A DNA stretch of 22,678 nucleotides from SIG578 sp045655125 (GCA_045655125.1 JAZOOR010000052.1:1-22678), one strand, 5' to 3'; numbered from the stretch's first letter, positions 14,641-22,072 are shown. Program-made: numbers and translations. Notes: generated by a model from the letters alone, not told the origin.

Positions 14641-15273
14641 TTATTTCAAAAAGAAGGGTGCGCTGCCTAAATCAGAGCCGAAAATTCCATCTACAACTCC
14701 CGAGAAGCCCATAAACGATATAGCAACAATAGCCGCCGCTACAAGAGTGATGGGCAGTCCCTGAAAGCATTTGGGGATTTTCTTACTATTAAGGCGAGTG
14801 CGTACACCCGAGAATATTACCATTGCAAGAAGGAAGCCTGCGCCTGCACCTATCGCGTTAACAACAGCCGAGGCAAACTCTCCCATACCCGAGAAGTCCT
14901 CAATGTTAAGCAGTGTAATTCCCAGAACGGCGCAGTTTGTAGTAATGAGCGGCAGATAAATGCCGAGCGCCGAATAGAGAGGGGGAATAAACTTTTTGAG
15001 AACCATTTCGAGCATCTGAACAAATGATGCAATAACAAGGATGAAAACAAGGGTGTTTAAGAAATCAAGTCCGCTCGGGGCTAAAATCAGCATAGAGATA
15101 GGGTAGGTGACCATTGTTGAAATTGTAATAACAACCGTTACGGCAATTCCCATTCCTACTGCAGATTTTGTTTTGTTGGAAACTCCTAAGAAGGGGCAGA
15201 TTCCCATAAATTTCGAGAGAACGACATTGTCTGTGAGGATTGCGCTGAAAAATATTATTAAAAATGCTTTCAT
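14641..15273 (-). CDS. rnfA: Rnf complex subunit A (membrane)
   Basis: 210 residues, hydrophobic, consistent with six membrane helices. ILTDNVVLSKFMGICPFLGV at the N-terminus and LPLITTNCAVLG in the middle carry C26 and C114, the half-site cysteines that with RnfE hold the intramembrane [2Fe-2S] cluster in Rnf/Nqr structures. Part of the ion-translocating core. Its start overlaps the rnfE stop by 4 bases. Confidence 0.97.
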   Translation of the reverse strand: MKAFLIIFFSAILTDNVVLSKFMGICPFLGVSNKTKSAVGMGIAVTVVITISTMVTYPISMLILAPSGLDFLNTLVFILVIASFVQMLEMVLKKFIPPLYSALGIYLPLITTNCAVLGITLLNIEDFSGMGEFASAVVNAIGAGAGFLLAMVIFSGVRTRLNSKKIPKCFQGLPITLVAAAIVAISFMGFSGVVDGIFGSDLGSAPFFLK

Positions 15274-15965
15274 GCTTCTGCCTCCTTCTCTCCTGTGCAG
15301 CCGCCGCAGGCACCTTTATCACAAAGTCCGCATGAGGCGCAGTCCATAGTGGTTTTGATTTTCTTTTTGCCGCTCTTTTGCTGAATATAAATAGACGCAG
15401 CCATCAACACGCCAAAGACGAAAAATCCGCCTGCAGGCTGTGACATAATAGAAAGCGGCTTTAAAACTCCGAAGGTGAGGTCAATTCCGAAAATGCTGCC
15501 AAATCCGAAAATCTCGCGGATTGAAGCCATCAGGAAAAGTGTCAGCGTAAAGCCAAGACCCATCGAAAGACCGTCAATAGCCGAAAGCACCGGTCCGTTT
15601 TTGCTTGCATACATTTCGGCTCTGCCGAGGATAATGCAGTTTACAACGATAAGCGGCAGAAAAACACCGAGCGCATTGTAAAGGCTGGGCAGATAAGCCT
15701 CCATAACAAGACCGACAATGGTAACAAAGGTTGAAATAACAACAATATAGCAAGGTATTCTCACTGTGCTGGGAATGATATTTCTAAGAAGTGAAATAAC
15801 AAGGTTTGAGCAGACAAGAACAAAGATGGTTGCCGCGCCCATACCGAGTGCGTTTACCGCTTGAGTGGTAACTGCAAGAGTGGGGCAGGTTCCCAGAACT
15901 AAAACGAGAACGGGGTTTTCTTTAATAAGTCCGTTTAAAAAGACCGACATTTTTGAGTTTTTCAT
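15270..15965 (-). CDS. rnfE: Rnf complex subunit E (membrane), with a cysteine-rich C-terminal tail
   Basis: 231 residues. The core (1-195) is a six-helix homologue of RnfA with inverted topology: NPVLVLVLGTCPTLAVTT (C27) and LPLIVVNCIILGRAE (C110) supply its half of the intramembrane [2Fe-2S] site. After the last helix comes a basic segment (KSGKKKIK) and a short tail with five cysteines, CASCGLC (209, 212, 215) and CGGC (220, 223), ending in acidic residues. The core RnfE fold ends before this tail. The tail could carry a metal or Fe-S centre on the side where the C-terminus lies; that is inference. The gene overlaps rnfG and rnfA by 4 bases each. Confidence 0.96.
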   Translation of the reverse strand: MKNSKMSVFLNGLIKENPVLVLVLGTCPTLAVTTQAVNALGMGAATIFVLVCSNLVISLLRNIIPSTVRIPCYIVVISTFVTIVGLVMEAYLPSLYNALGVFLPLIVVNCIILGRAEMYASKNGPVLSAIDGLSMGLGFTLTLFLMASIREIFGFGSIFGIDLTFGVLKPLSIMSQPAGGFFVFGVLMAASIYIQQKSGKKKIKTTMDCASCGLCDKGACGGCTGEKEAEA

Positions 15966-16498
15966 TTTTCCCCACCCCCTACTGTATTTGTAATAAGGTT
16001 TGCGGCATTGTTAACACCTGCGAGCACAGCGTTTGATGAAACGGTTGCACCCGAAACAGCATCAATACCCGAAGGCTCTGCCGCGTTTTTTCCTATATAG
16101 TTCGAAAGATAATTTTCATCGGCTACAACGCGGGTTCCTATTCCGTTGGTTTCCTCGTGTGAAAGAACCTTGACCCCCAAGATGTCGCCGCTCTGCGAAA
16201 AGGAAACCATGATCTTGATTTCTCCGCCATAGCCCGAGGTGGAAACCTCGGCAATATAGCCTTTGCCGCTTTTTGTTTTGTAAAGTCCGCTGGCATTATA
16301 TTTCTTTAAGGTTTCCTCGCTGACCTCAGCCTCCGAGAATTCTTCCTCGGGGAAAAGCTCACGCATAACCGCAGCCTTTTTCTCGGCAGCGGCATTTGCG
16401 ATAATATCGCGGGTAAGCGAATTTACTCCCGCGAGCGCCGCGGTGCAGATAAACGCAATAACTGTTAAGACAATAACTGGTTTAATCATATTTTTCAT
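15962..16498 (-). CDS. rnfG: Rnf complex subunit G (covalent FMN)
   Basis: 178 residues. One N-terminal membrane helix (about 5-25) is followed by an extracytoplasmic FMN-binding domain. VSGATVSSNAV near 148-158 contains the SGAT motif in which the threonine (T152) carries a covalently bound FMN. SHEETNGIGTRV (113-124) is the other family landmark. Transfers electrons within the membrane-bound Rnf chain. Start and stop both overlap neighbours by 4 bases (rnfD and rnfE), so the four membrane-subunit genes are tightly coupled. Confidence 0.96.
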   Translation of the reverse strand: MKNMIKPVIVLTVIAFICTAALAGVNSLTRDIIANAAAEKKAAVMRELFPEEEFSEAEVSEETLKKYNASGLYKTKSGKGYIAEVSTSGYGGEIKIMVSFSQSGDILGVKVLSHEETNGIGTRVVADENYLSNYIGKNAAEPSGIDAVSGATVSSNAVLAGVNNAANLITNTVGGGEK

Positions 16499-17439
16499 TT
16501 GCCCTGTGCCTCCTTTTTGGAATATTTTGCAAAAGGAGTACGCTTCATAGTGGCTCTGTCGATAAGCGGTGTCAGAACATTCATAAATAAAATGGCATAG
16601 GAAACACCCTCAGCATTAGAGCCGTAAAGACGGATAAGCGCAGTAATAACACCGCAGCCTATACCAAAAATGATTTTGCCCTTTAAGGTAAGAGGGCTTG
16701 TTACATAGTCGGTTGCCATAAATATTGCACCGAGCAGAAGTCCTCCCGATAAAACGGCATACAGCGGCTGGCTGCCTAAAAGCGCAGTCATAGCAAAGGT
16801 AGTGACTATGTAGCTTAAAGGTATCGCAGGGCTGATAACCTTTTTCACGCAGAGGAAAATTCCGCCAAGAATAAGTCCTGCCGAGCAGACCTCGCCTATG
16901 GTGCCGCCCTGAAGTCCTAAAAAGACATCGAGCATAGGGGGAAGCTTTTCCCCTGCCGCAATCTGAGGAAGCAGTGTTGCGCCTGCTACCGCATCAGCGG
17001 CTGCAAAGGGCATAACATACTGTGAGGTTGCCTCTGTAAAGCAGAGGGTAACAACTATTCTTCCGACAAGCGCGGGGTTTGCAAAGTTGCAACCAAGACC
17101 GCCAAAAAGCTGCTTTGCTATAACTATTGCAACAACACTTCCAAGCGCTACCATCCACAGAGGTGTGGTAGAGGAGAGGTTCATTGCAACAAGCAGACCC
17201 GTCAGCGCAGCGGATAAATCTCCTATTGTGACAGGCTGCTTTGTGATTTTCTGATATACAAATTCCGCAAGAACTGCCGAGGCCACACCCACAACAATCA
17301 TCAGCGCAGCGCTAATTCCGAAATAAACGCAACCTGCAATGGCAGATGGCATAAGCGCCAAAATAACCGCAAGCATAACCTTTGATGTTCCTGCGCCGCT
17401 TTTAAAATGCGGCGATGAAGTAACAATCAATCTTTCCAT
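16495..17439 (-). CDS. rnfD: Rnf complex subunit D (membrane, covalent FMN)
   Basis: 314 residues with about ten hydrophobic segments, as in RnfD/NqrB. SSPHFKSGAGTSKVML at the N-terminus, GGLGCNFANPALVGR (113-127) and the VAGATLLP stretch with T155 as the probable covalent FMN attachment site are present, as is MATDYVTSPLT further on. It forms part of the ion-translocating path. It starts 23 bases after rnfC with a TAGGAGT site. Length is slightly shorter than the proteobacterial protein, as usual in Clostridia. Confidence 0.96.
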   Translation of the reverse strand: MERLIVTSSPHFKSGAGTSKVMLAVILALMPSAIAGCVYFGISAALMIVVGVASAVLAEFVYQKITKQPVTIGDLSAALTGLLVAMNLSSTTPLWMVALGSVVAIVIAKQLFGGLGCNFANPALVGRIVVTLCFTEATSQYVMPFAAADAVAGATLLPQIAAGEKLPPMLDVFLGLQGGTIGEVCSAGLILGGIFLCVKKVISPAIPLSYIVTTFAMTALLGSQPLYAVLSGGLLLGAIFMATDYVTSPLTLKGKIIFGIGCGVITALIRLYGSNAEGVSYAILFMNVLTPLIDRATMKRTPFAKYSKKEAQGK

Positions 17440-17462
17440 TGTGTTCTACTCCTATAAGAAAT

Positions 17463-18761
17463 TTATTTTTTTCCGGCGCGTACCGCCTGCTTGGCTAAAC
17501 GGTGTATCTGCACAAGGGGTCTCTTGGCAGGGCATACAAACGCGCAGCAGCCACATTCCATACAAAGCATAATCTTCTGCTTTTCTAAAAGCTCCAAATC
17601 CCCGTCCTCATATGCGTGCTCAAAAACTGTGGGCATAAGGTCAAGAGGGCAAGCCTCCATACATTTGCCGCAGCGGATACACGCCGTCGGCTCAGGGGTA
17701 ACGCCAAGCTCCTTGGAAAGAAGCAGTATAGCATTACTGTTTTTAAGCAGAGGCAGCTCTCTGCTGTAGGTAGAGGTTCCCATCATAGGTCCGCCCATAA
17801 TGAGCTTGCCGGGGTCACCTACCATACCGCCGCAGAAATCAATAAGCTCGGAAATCTGAGTTCCAATAGGCGCATAAACATTCGCAGGCTCCTTGACACA
17901 GTCACCGCTGACTGTAACTCTCTTGTGGGTAAGGGGCATACCTGTTTTTATTCCGCGCATAAGGCAACCAACCGAGGTAACATTGAGCACCACCACTCCG
18001 ACATCAGAGGGAAGCTGACCTTCCATAACGCGACGGCCTGTGCAGTTGTAGATAATAACCTTTTCTGCGCCCTGCGGATAAGAGGACTTAAGCTTTTTGA
18101 CCTCGTATCTGCCGTTTGCAATTTTGCGCATTATCTCTATTGCCTCGGGCTTGTTGCTCTCAATTCCAATAATGGCTCTCTTAAGCCCCATAAGGCGACA
18201 GATAAGCTCAATACCGTCAGCAACGTCCTCGGGATTTTCAATCATTTCTCTGTGGTCGGCAGTGATGAAAGGCTCACACTCGGTAGCATTGACTATAAGG
18301 GTGTCAACATCATCAAGATTCTTAGGCTTGAATTTTACACTTGTGGGAAATCCCGCACCGCCAAGTCCGACAAGACCTATCTGTCTGCTCGCATTTACAA
18401 GGTCATCGAGTGTTTCAACCTTTATGGGCTGAGCCTCAATAGCCTTGTCCTCGCCATCAGGGGTGATTTCAACTGCAGGGGTGTAAACACCTGAAGCTGT
18501 CAGAACATCGTGTACAGCGGTTACCTTGCCCGATGTGGGCGCGTGAATGGGGGCACAGAGAAACTCTGTTGCCTCACCTATTACCTGACCTTTGAGCACG
18601 CTGTCGCCAACCTTCACATTGCATACGCAAGGTCTGCCTATATGCTGAATCATGGGAATAACCAGCTTTTTAGGCATAGGCAGAACGCGTGTAGGCATTT
18701 CTGCTGTTTTCTTATAATGTGCTACTTTGACTGTTGAAAGCTTGACTGCCAAAACATTCAT
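17463..18761 (-). CDS. rnfC: Rnf complex subunit C (NADH/FMN and Fe-S)
   Basis: 432 residues. An N-terminal biotinyl/lipoyl-like region (VKVGDSVLKGQVIGEATEF) precedes the NADH/FMN-binding part with GLGGAGFPT (132-140) and NATECEPFITADHREMIE, a SLBB-like region, and two ferredoxin-type [4Fe-4S] motifs: C361/C364/C367/C371 and C400/C403/C406/C410. It is the peripheral subunit where NAD+ is reduced. First gene of the rnf operon. The ATG chosen gives family-like spacing to HYKKTAEMP, but the AAAAGGAGA lies just 1 base before it; a TTG at codon 4 has a better distance, so the exact start is open. Confidence 0.96.
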   Translation of the reverse strand: MNVLAVKLSTVKVAHYKKTAEMPTRVLPMPKKLVIPMIQHIGRPCVCNVKVGDSVLKGQVIGEATEFLCAPIHAPTSGKVTAVHDVLTASGVYTPAVEITPDGEDKAIEAQPIKVETLDDLVNASRQIGLVGLGGAGFPTSVKFKPKNLDDVDTLIVNATECEPFITADHREMIENPEDVADGIELICRLMGLKRAIIGIESNKPEAIEIMRKIANGRYEVKKLKSSYPQGAEKVIIYNCTGRRVMEGQLPSDVGVVVLNVTSVGCLMRGIKTGMPLTHKRVTVSGDCVKEPANVYAPIGTQISELIDFCGGMVGDPGKLIMGGPMMGTSTYSRELPLLKNSNAILLLSKELGVTPEPTACIRCGKCMEACPLDLMPTVFEHAYEDGDLELLEKQKIMLCMECGCCAFVCPAKRPLVQIHRLAKQAVRAGKK

Positions 18762-18813
18762 TCTCCTTTTAAAGTTTTTTAAATTACATTTTTTTACATT
18801 TTACGCCATTTTT

Positions 18814-18831
18814 GTGTTAAAAATATAACAA
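18814..18831. promoter_or_regulatory. Rex-like operator in the rnf leader
   Basis: Minus strand reads TTGTTATATTTTTAACAC. Against the clostridial Rex pattern TTGTTAANNNNTTAACAA it matches 12 of 14 fixed positions (mismatches at the 7th and 18th). It lies about 20-40 bases downstream of the predicted start of transcription, where a bound repressor could block elongation. Rex senses NADH/NAD+, which fits a gene set that makes NADH. Binding is inferred only. Confidence 0.5.
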
Positions 18832-18843
18832 AACAGTTTTGTT
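18827..18843. promoter_or_regulatory. 17-base palindrome in the rnf leader
   Basis: AACAAAAC and GTTTTGTT are perfectly complementary around one central base. It overlaps the Rex-like site by 5 bases. It could be a second operator, a hairpin-forming element in the leader RNA (unlikely with a one-base loop), or chance in AT-rich DNA. Confidence 0.4.
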
Positions 18844-18858
18844 TTGTGACCAAAGTAT

Positions 18859-18887
18859 ATAATACAGCATTAGCTGATTAATTTCAA
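18859..18887 (-). promoter_or_regulatory. Predicted sigma-A promoter of the rnf operon
   Basis: Minus strand: -35 TTGAAA (18882-18887), 17-base spacer, -10 TATTAT (18859-18864). Transcription would start near 18852, giving a leader of about 90 bases before rnfC. It lies directly after the terminator hairpin of the ribosomal protein operon, so rnf is independently transcribed. Confidence 0.68.
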
Positions 18888-18922
18888 GTTTTGTTTATAA
18901 TTTATCAATCTCCATAAACCAC

Positions 18923-18958
18923 AAAGGACAGAACGCAGAAATCTGCGCCCTGTCCTTT
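18923..18958 (-). terminator. Terminator hairpin after rplQ
   Basis: AAAGGACAG pairs with CTGTCCTTT and, after two G-U pairs, CGCAG pairs with CTGCG around a short loop. The following bases are TTT then GTGGTTTATGG, a weak U-tract, so termination may be partial on the minus strand. It lies 15 bases after the rplQ stop and ends the ribosomal protein operon. Confidence 0.75.
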
Positions 18959-18973
18959 TTAATGGGTTTTGCT

Positions 18974-19315
18974 TTAGATAAGCTCAATAATTGCCATCTC
19001 TGCAGCGTCGCCGCGACGAGGGCCAACCTTGATTATTCTGGTGTAGCCACCGTTTCTCTCGGCATACTTAGGTGCAATTTCATCAAACAGCTTTTTGCAA
19101 ACTGCTTCTTTTGTTACAAAAGCAAAGACCTGTCTTTTGGATGCGAGGTCATTGGTTTTTGCGATGGTAATCATCTTCTCGGCCATAGCGCCGACTTCTT
19201 TTGCTCTGGTCACAGTAGTTTCTATCTTGCCATTTTCAAGCAGATAGGTAACCATAGCTCTGAGCATAGCCTTTCTGTGACTGGTTGCTCTTCCAAGCTT
19301 TCTGGATCCCGGCAT
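18974..19315 (-). CDS. rplQ: 50S ribosomal protein L17
   Basis: 113 residues, the usual length of bacterial bL17. The N-terminal PGSRKLGRATSHRKAMLRAM is the family signature; the C-terminus has FDEIAPKYAERNGGYTRI followed by IKVGPRRGDAAEMAIIEL. It binds 23S rRNA near the peptide exit tunnel. Last gene of the operon, downstream of rpoA as in almost all Bacillota. An AAAAGGAGTGA site is well placed before the ATG. Confidence 0.99.
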   Translation of the reverse strand: MPGSRKLGRATSHRKAMLRAMVTYLLENGKIETTVTRAKEVGAMAEKMITIAKTNDLASKRQVFAFVTKEAVCKKLFDEIAPKYAERNGGYTRIIKVGPRRGDAAEMAIIELI

Positions 19316-19335
19316 TGAAATTCACTCCTTTTCTT

Positions 19336-19356
19336 CTGTGCAAAGTCCTTGCACAG
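19336..19356 (-). other. Intercistronic hairpin between rpoA and rplQ
   Basis: CTGTGCAA and TTGCACAG are perfectly complementary around a 5-base loop. No U-tract follows; the sequence runs straight into the rplQ ribosome site. A smaller GCAC-AAAA-GTGC hairpin (19376-19387) precedes it near the rpoA stop. More likely RNA stability, processing or expression tuning than termination. Confidence 0.6.
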
Positions 19357-19389
19357 CTCTGAGTATTAAGATTTAGCACTTTTGTGCGT

Positions 19390-20352
19390 TTAGTCCATCT
19401 CCTGGCTGAGATCATATCCCAGAGAATGAAGCTTGTTGATAACTTCCTCAAGGGATTTCTTACCAAGGTTTCTGACTTTCATCATTTCTTCCTCGGTTTT
19501 GCTGATAAGATCTTCAACCGTGTTTATTCCGGCTCTCTTCAAGCAGTTGAAGGAACGAACCGAAAGGTCAAGCTCTTCAATTGTCATCTCTAAGATCTTT
19601 TCGTGGCTCTTATCGTCTTTTTCGACCATTATTTCAGTGTTAGCAGCTTCTTCCGAAAGCTCTACAAATAATGTGAGATGGTCATTGAGGACCTTGGCAG
19701 CGAGCGACACAGCTTCCTTGGCGGAAATGGTGCCGTCCGTCCAGACTTCAAGCGTCAGCTTGTCATAGTCGGTAATCTGTCCTACGCGGGTGTTTTCAAC
19801 ATTATAGTTGACCTTGAGAACAGGGCTGTAGATGCTGTCAACAGGGATAACTCCGACAACATTTTCGCCGTTCTCAAGCATAATTTCCTTGTTTCTTTCA
19901 GCAGAAACATATCCGCGGCCTTTTTCGAGGGTGAGGTGCATATTAAGCTCTGCATCTGCACCAAGTGTAGCGATGTGCATATCGGGTTCTAAGATTTCAA
20001 TCTCAGAGTCTGCCTGAATGTTTGCAGCAGTAACCTCACACTCGCCCTTTGCGCTGATTGTAAGCTCCTTGCTCTCTTCGCCCGAATAGTTAATGATAAG
20101 CCCCTTAATGTTAAGGATTATCTCGGTAACATCCTCTTTAACGCCGGGAATGGTTGAAAACTCATGCTGTATTCCGTCAATGCGTACCGAAGTGACAGCG
20201 ACACCGGGAAGTGAGGAAAGGAGAACTCTTCTCAGGCTGTTGCCGAGAGTTATTCCGTAACCTCTCTCCAACGGCTCAACAACAAACTTGCCGTAGCGTC
20301 CGTCTTCTGTTAAGTCTGTGGAGGTGAATTTAGGTTTCTGAAATTCGATCAT
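19390..20352 (-). CDS. rpoA: DNA-directed RNA polymerase subunit alpha
   Basis: 320 residues. The N-terminal assembly domain (about 1-230) shows FVVEPLERGYGITLGNSLRR and VLLSSLPGVAVTSVRIDG, the dimerisation signature, plus YSPVLKVNYNVENTRVGQ. A flexible linker leads to the C-terminal domain with ELDLSVRSFNCLKRAGI and VRNLGKKSLEEVINKL, which binds UP elements and activators. It lies between rpsD and rplQ, as usual. Separated from rpsD by an unusually long 100 bases containing a GC-rich hairpin. Confidence 0.99.
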   Translation of the reverse strand: MIEFQKPKFTSTDLTEDGRYGKFVVEPLERGYGITLGNSLRRVLLSSLPGVAVTSVRIDGIQHEFSTIPGVKEDVTEIILNIKGLIINYSGEESKELTISAKGECEVTAANIQADSEIEILEPDMHIATLGADAELNMHLTLEKGRGYVSAERNKEIMLENGENVVGVIPVDSIYSPVLKVNYNVENTRVGQITDYDKLTLEVWTDGTISAKEAVSLAAKVLNDHLTLFVELSEEAANTEIMVEKDDKSHEKILEMTIEELDLSVRSFNCLKRAGINTVEDLISKTEEEMMKVRNLGKKSLEEVINKLHSLGYDLSQEMD

Positions 20353-20414
20353 TACATTGCCCTCCCTTATTGGCTTTCGCCGTTAAATTGTTAAATACTA
20401 AGTAGCAGTCCCCC

Positions 20415-20439
20415 GCGCCGACGCAAAACTGCGCGGCGC
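20415..20439 (-). other. GC-rich intercistronic hairpin between rpsD and rpoA
   Basis: GCGCCG pairs with CGGCGC and the stem continues as CGCA/TGCG after a single bulged T, closing a GTTT loop. It is one of the strongest hairpins in the window but is followed by GGGGGACTGC rather than a U-tract, so it is not a normal terminator. Its position suggests mRNA processing or partial attenuation that lets rpsD and rpoA be expressed at different levels. Confidence 0.6.
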
Positions 20440-20452
20440 AGACGGGTGCCTA

Positions 20453-21079
20453 TTATTTTGAATACAGCTCGACGATGAGGTGTTCCTCAACCTCGAGATC
20501 AATCTCGTCACGACCGGGCAGGCGGACGATCTTTGCCTCATAGGTGTCACGGTTGACATCAAGCCACTGGGGAACGGGCTTAGAACCGTTGTTCTCAACA
20601 AGTGCCTTCATAAAATCAGCCGACTTAGCTTTCTCGCTTACTGCAACAACATCGCCCTCTTTTACGAGGTATGAAGGAATATTAACCTTCTTGCCGTTAA
20701 CAGTGTAATGGCCGTGCAGAACAAGCTGTCTGGCCTGTGCGCGCGAGGAAGCAAATCCGAGACGGTAGATAACGTTATCAAGTCTGGATTCGAGAATTCT
20801 GAGAAGGTTCTCACCGGCCATGCCGGGCTTTCTCTCTGCCATTTCAAAATATTTAGCAAACTGGCTCTCTAAAACGCCATAGAATCTTTTTGCCTTCTGT
20901 TTTGCTCTGAGCTGTACCCCGTAGTCGGAGACTTTTTTACGGCCCTGTCCGTGCTGACCGGGAACAGATTTTCTAAGGTCAACGGAGCATTTTCCGGAAT
21001 AACATCTGTCACCCTTTAAGAAAAGCTTCTGACCTTCGCGGCGGCATAATCTGCAAACCGCACCGGTATATCTTGCCAT
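20453..21079 (-). CDS. rpsD: 30S ribosomal protein S4
   Basis: 208 residues from MARYTGAVCRLCRREG; the frame is open further upstream but that part overlaps rpsK and is not conserved. S4 binds 16S rRNA early in assembly. The N-terminus keeps four cysteines (C9, C12, C26, C31), so this is the zinc-binding C+ form. The S4 RNA-binding domain appears as RLDNVIYRLGFASSRAQAR and VLHGHYTVNGKKVNIPSYLV. An AGGAGGT site precedes the ATG. In some bacteria S4 represses its own operon; no such leader structure was identified here. Confidence 0.99.
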   Translation of the reverse strand: MARYTGAVCRLCRREGQKLFLKGDRCYSGKCSVDLRKSVPGQHGQGRKKVSDYGVQLRAKQKAKRFYGVLESQFAKYFEMAERKPGMAGENLLRILESRLDNVIYRLGFASSRAQARQLVLHGHYTVNGKKVNIPSYLVKEGDVVAVSEKAKSADFMKALVENNGSKPVPQWLDVNRDTYEAKIVRLPGRDEIDLEVEEHLIVELYSK

Positions 21080-21102
21080 TTTAAAGTACCTCCTGTTTAA
21101 TA

Positions 21103-21504
21103 TTACACACGTCTTCTCTTGGGAGGACGGCATCCGTTATGGGGAATCGGAGTAACATCTTTAATCATAGTAACTTCGAGTCCGGTAGCCTGAAGAGCTC
21201 TGATAGCAGCTTCTCTTCCGGAACCGGGTCCCTTAACATAAACCTCAACGGTCTTAAGTCCGTGCTCCATAGCAGCCTTTGCAGCGGTCTCAGCAGCGGA
21301 CTGAGCAGCAAACGGAGTGCTCTTTTTGGAGCCTCTGAATCCGAGCTCACCTGCGCTGGCCCAAGAAAGGGCGTTGCCCTGGCTGTCAGTCAGTGTAACG
21401 ATGGTGTTGTTGAAAGTAGACTGGATGTGTGCAGCGCCGTGCTCAATATTCTTGCGCTCACGGCGTTTGCGAACAGCTGTCTTTTTAGTTGCAGCTTTAG
21501 CCAT
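21103..21504 (-). CDS. rpsK: 30S ribosomal protein S11
   Basis: 133 residues. Signatures are GAAHIQSTFNNTIVTLTDSQ, GLKTVEVYVKGPGSGREAAI and the C-terminal DVTPIPHNGCRPPKRRRV, with the basic tail typical of uS11. It sits in the 30S platform near the E site. It lies 20 bases after rpsM and 23 before rpsD, the standard order. Confidence 0.99.
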   Translation of the reverse strand: MAKAATKKTAVRKRRERKNIEHGAAHIQSTFNNTIVTLTDSQGNALSWASAGELGFRGSKKSTPFAAQSAAETAAKAAMEHGLKTVEVYVKGPGSGREAAIRALQATGLEVTMIKDVTPIPHNGCRPPKRRRV

Positions 21505-21524
21505 AGCTTATTTCCCTCCCCTTA

Positions 21525-21893
21525 TTACTTCTTCTTATTCGCAATGGTTCTCTTGGGACCTTTGCGGGTTCTTGCGTTTGTTTTGGTCTTCTGTCCGCGA
21601 ACGGGAAGACCCTTTCTGTGACGGACGCCACGATAGCATCCGATTTCGATAAGGCGCTTGATGTTAAGAGCAACCTCTCTGCGAAGATCACCTTCAACAT
21701 TGTAACCCTTATCAATACATTCACGAAGTTTGGAAACCTCGTCCTCAGTAAGATCTTTAACTCTGGTGTCCGGATTGATTCCGGCCTCTGCTAAAATGTC
21801 GTTAGCAGATTTACGGCCGATACCGTAAATATAGGTAAGACCAATTTCGACTCGCTTATCGTTAGGCAAGTCAACTCCGGCGATACGTGCCAT
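21525..21893 (-). CDS. rpsM: 30S ribosomal protein S13
   Basis: 122 residues. ARIAGVDLPNDKRVEIGLTY at the start, a helix-hairpin-helix-like IYGIGRKSANDILAEAGI, and a basic C-terminal extension with YRGVRHRKGLPVRGQKTKTN that reaches the decoding region and P-site tRNA. Head protein of the small subunit that contacts L5 in the large subunit. It follows rpmJ after 32 bases with a GGAGGTGCA site. Confidence 0.99.
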   Translation of the reverse strand: MARIAGVDLPNDKRVEIGLTYIYGIGRKSANDILAEAGINPDTRVKDLTEDEVSKLRECIDKGYNVEGDLRREVALNIKRLIEIGCYRGVRHRKGLPVRGQKTKTNARTRKGPKRTIANKKK

Positions 21894-21925
21894 ATTCTAT
21901 TGCACCTCCAAAATAAGTTTTCTTC

Positions 21926-22039
21926 TTAGCCTTGTCTCTGTTTGTGCTTGGGGTTCTCGCAGATGACCATTATACGGCCTTTTCTCTTGATAACCTTGCA
22001 TTTTTCACAGATGGGCTTTACCGAAGGTCTAACTTTCAT
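21926..22039 (-). CDS. rpmJ: 50S ribosomal protein L36
   Basis: 37 residues, MKVRPSVKPICEKCKVIKRK and so on, ending HKQRQG. The zinc site C11, C14, C27 and H32 is complete, so this is the zinc-binding form of bL36. The start is set by an AAGGAGG 8 bases upstream. The frame is open further upstream but that part is not conserved. Located between infA and rpsM, the canonical place. Confidence 0.98.
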   Translation of the reverse strand: MKVRPSVKPICEKCKVIKRKGRIMVICENPKHKQRQG

Positions 22040-22055
22040 AATGTATACCTCCTTG

Positions 22056-22072
22056 CGGTCTATATTTGACCG
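22056..22072 (-). other. Small hairpin just before the rpmJ ribosome site
   Basis: CGGTC and GACCG pair around a 7-base AT-rich loop, ending 3 bases before the AAGGAGG of rpmJ. Weak; it could modulate rpmJ translation or be chance. Confidence 0.35.

Noticed and set aside
17616..18494. A 292-codon open frame on the plus strand opposite rnfC
   Set aside because: It lies wholly antisense to a strongly conserved gene and its translation shows no family likeness; it is a codon-bias shadow.
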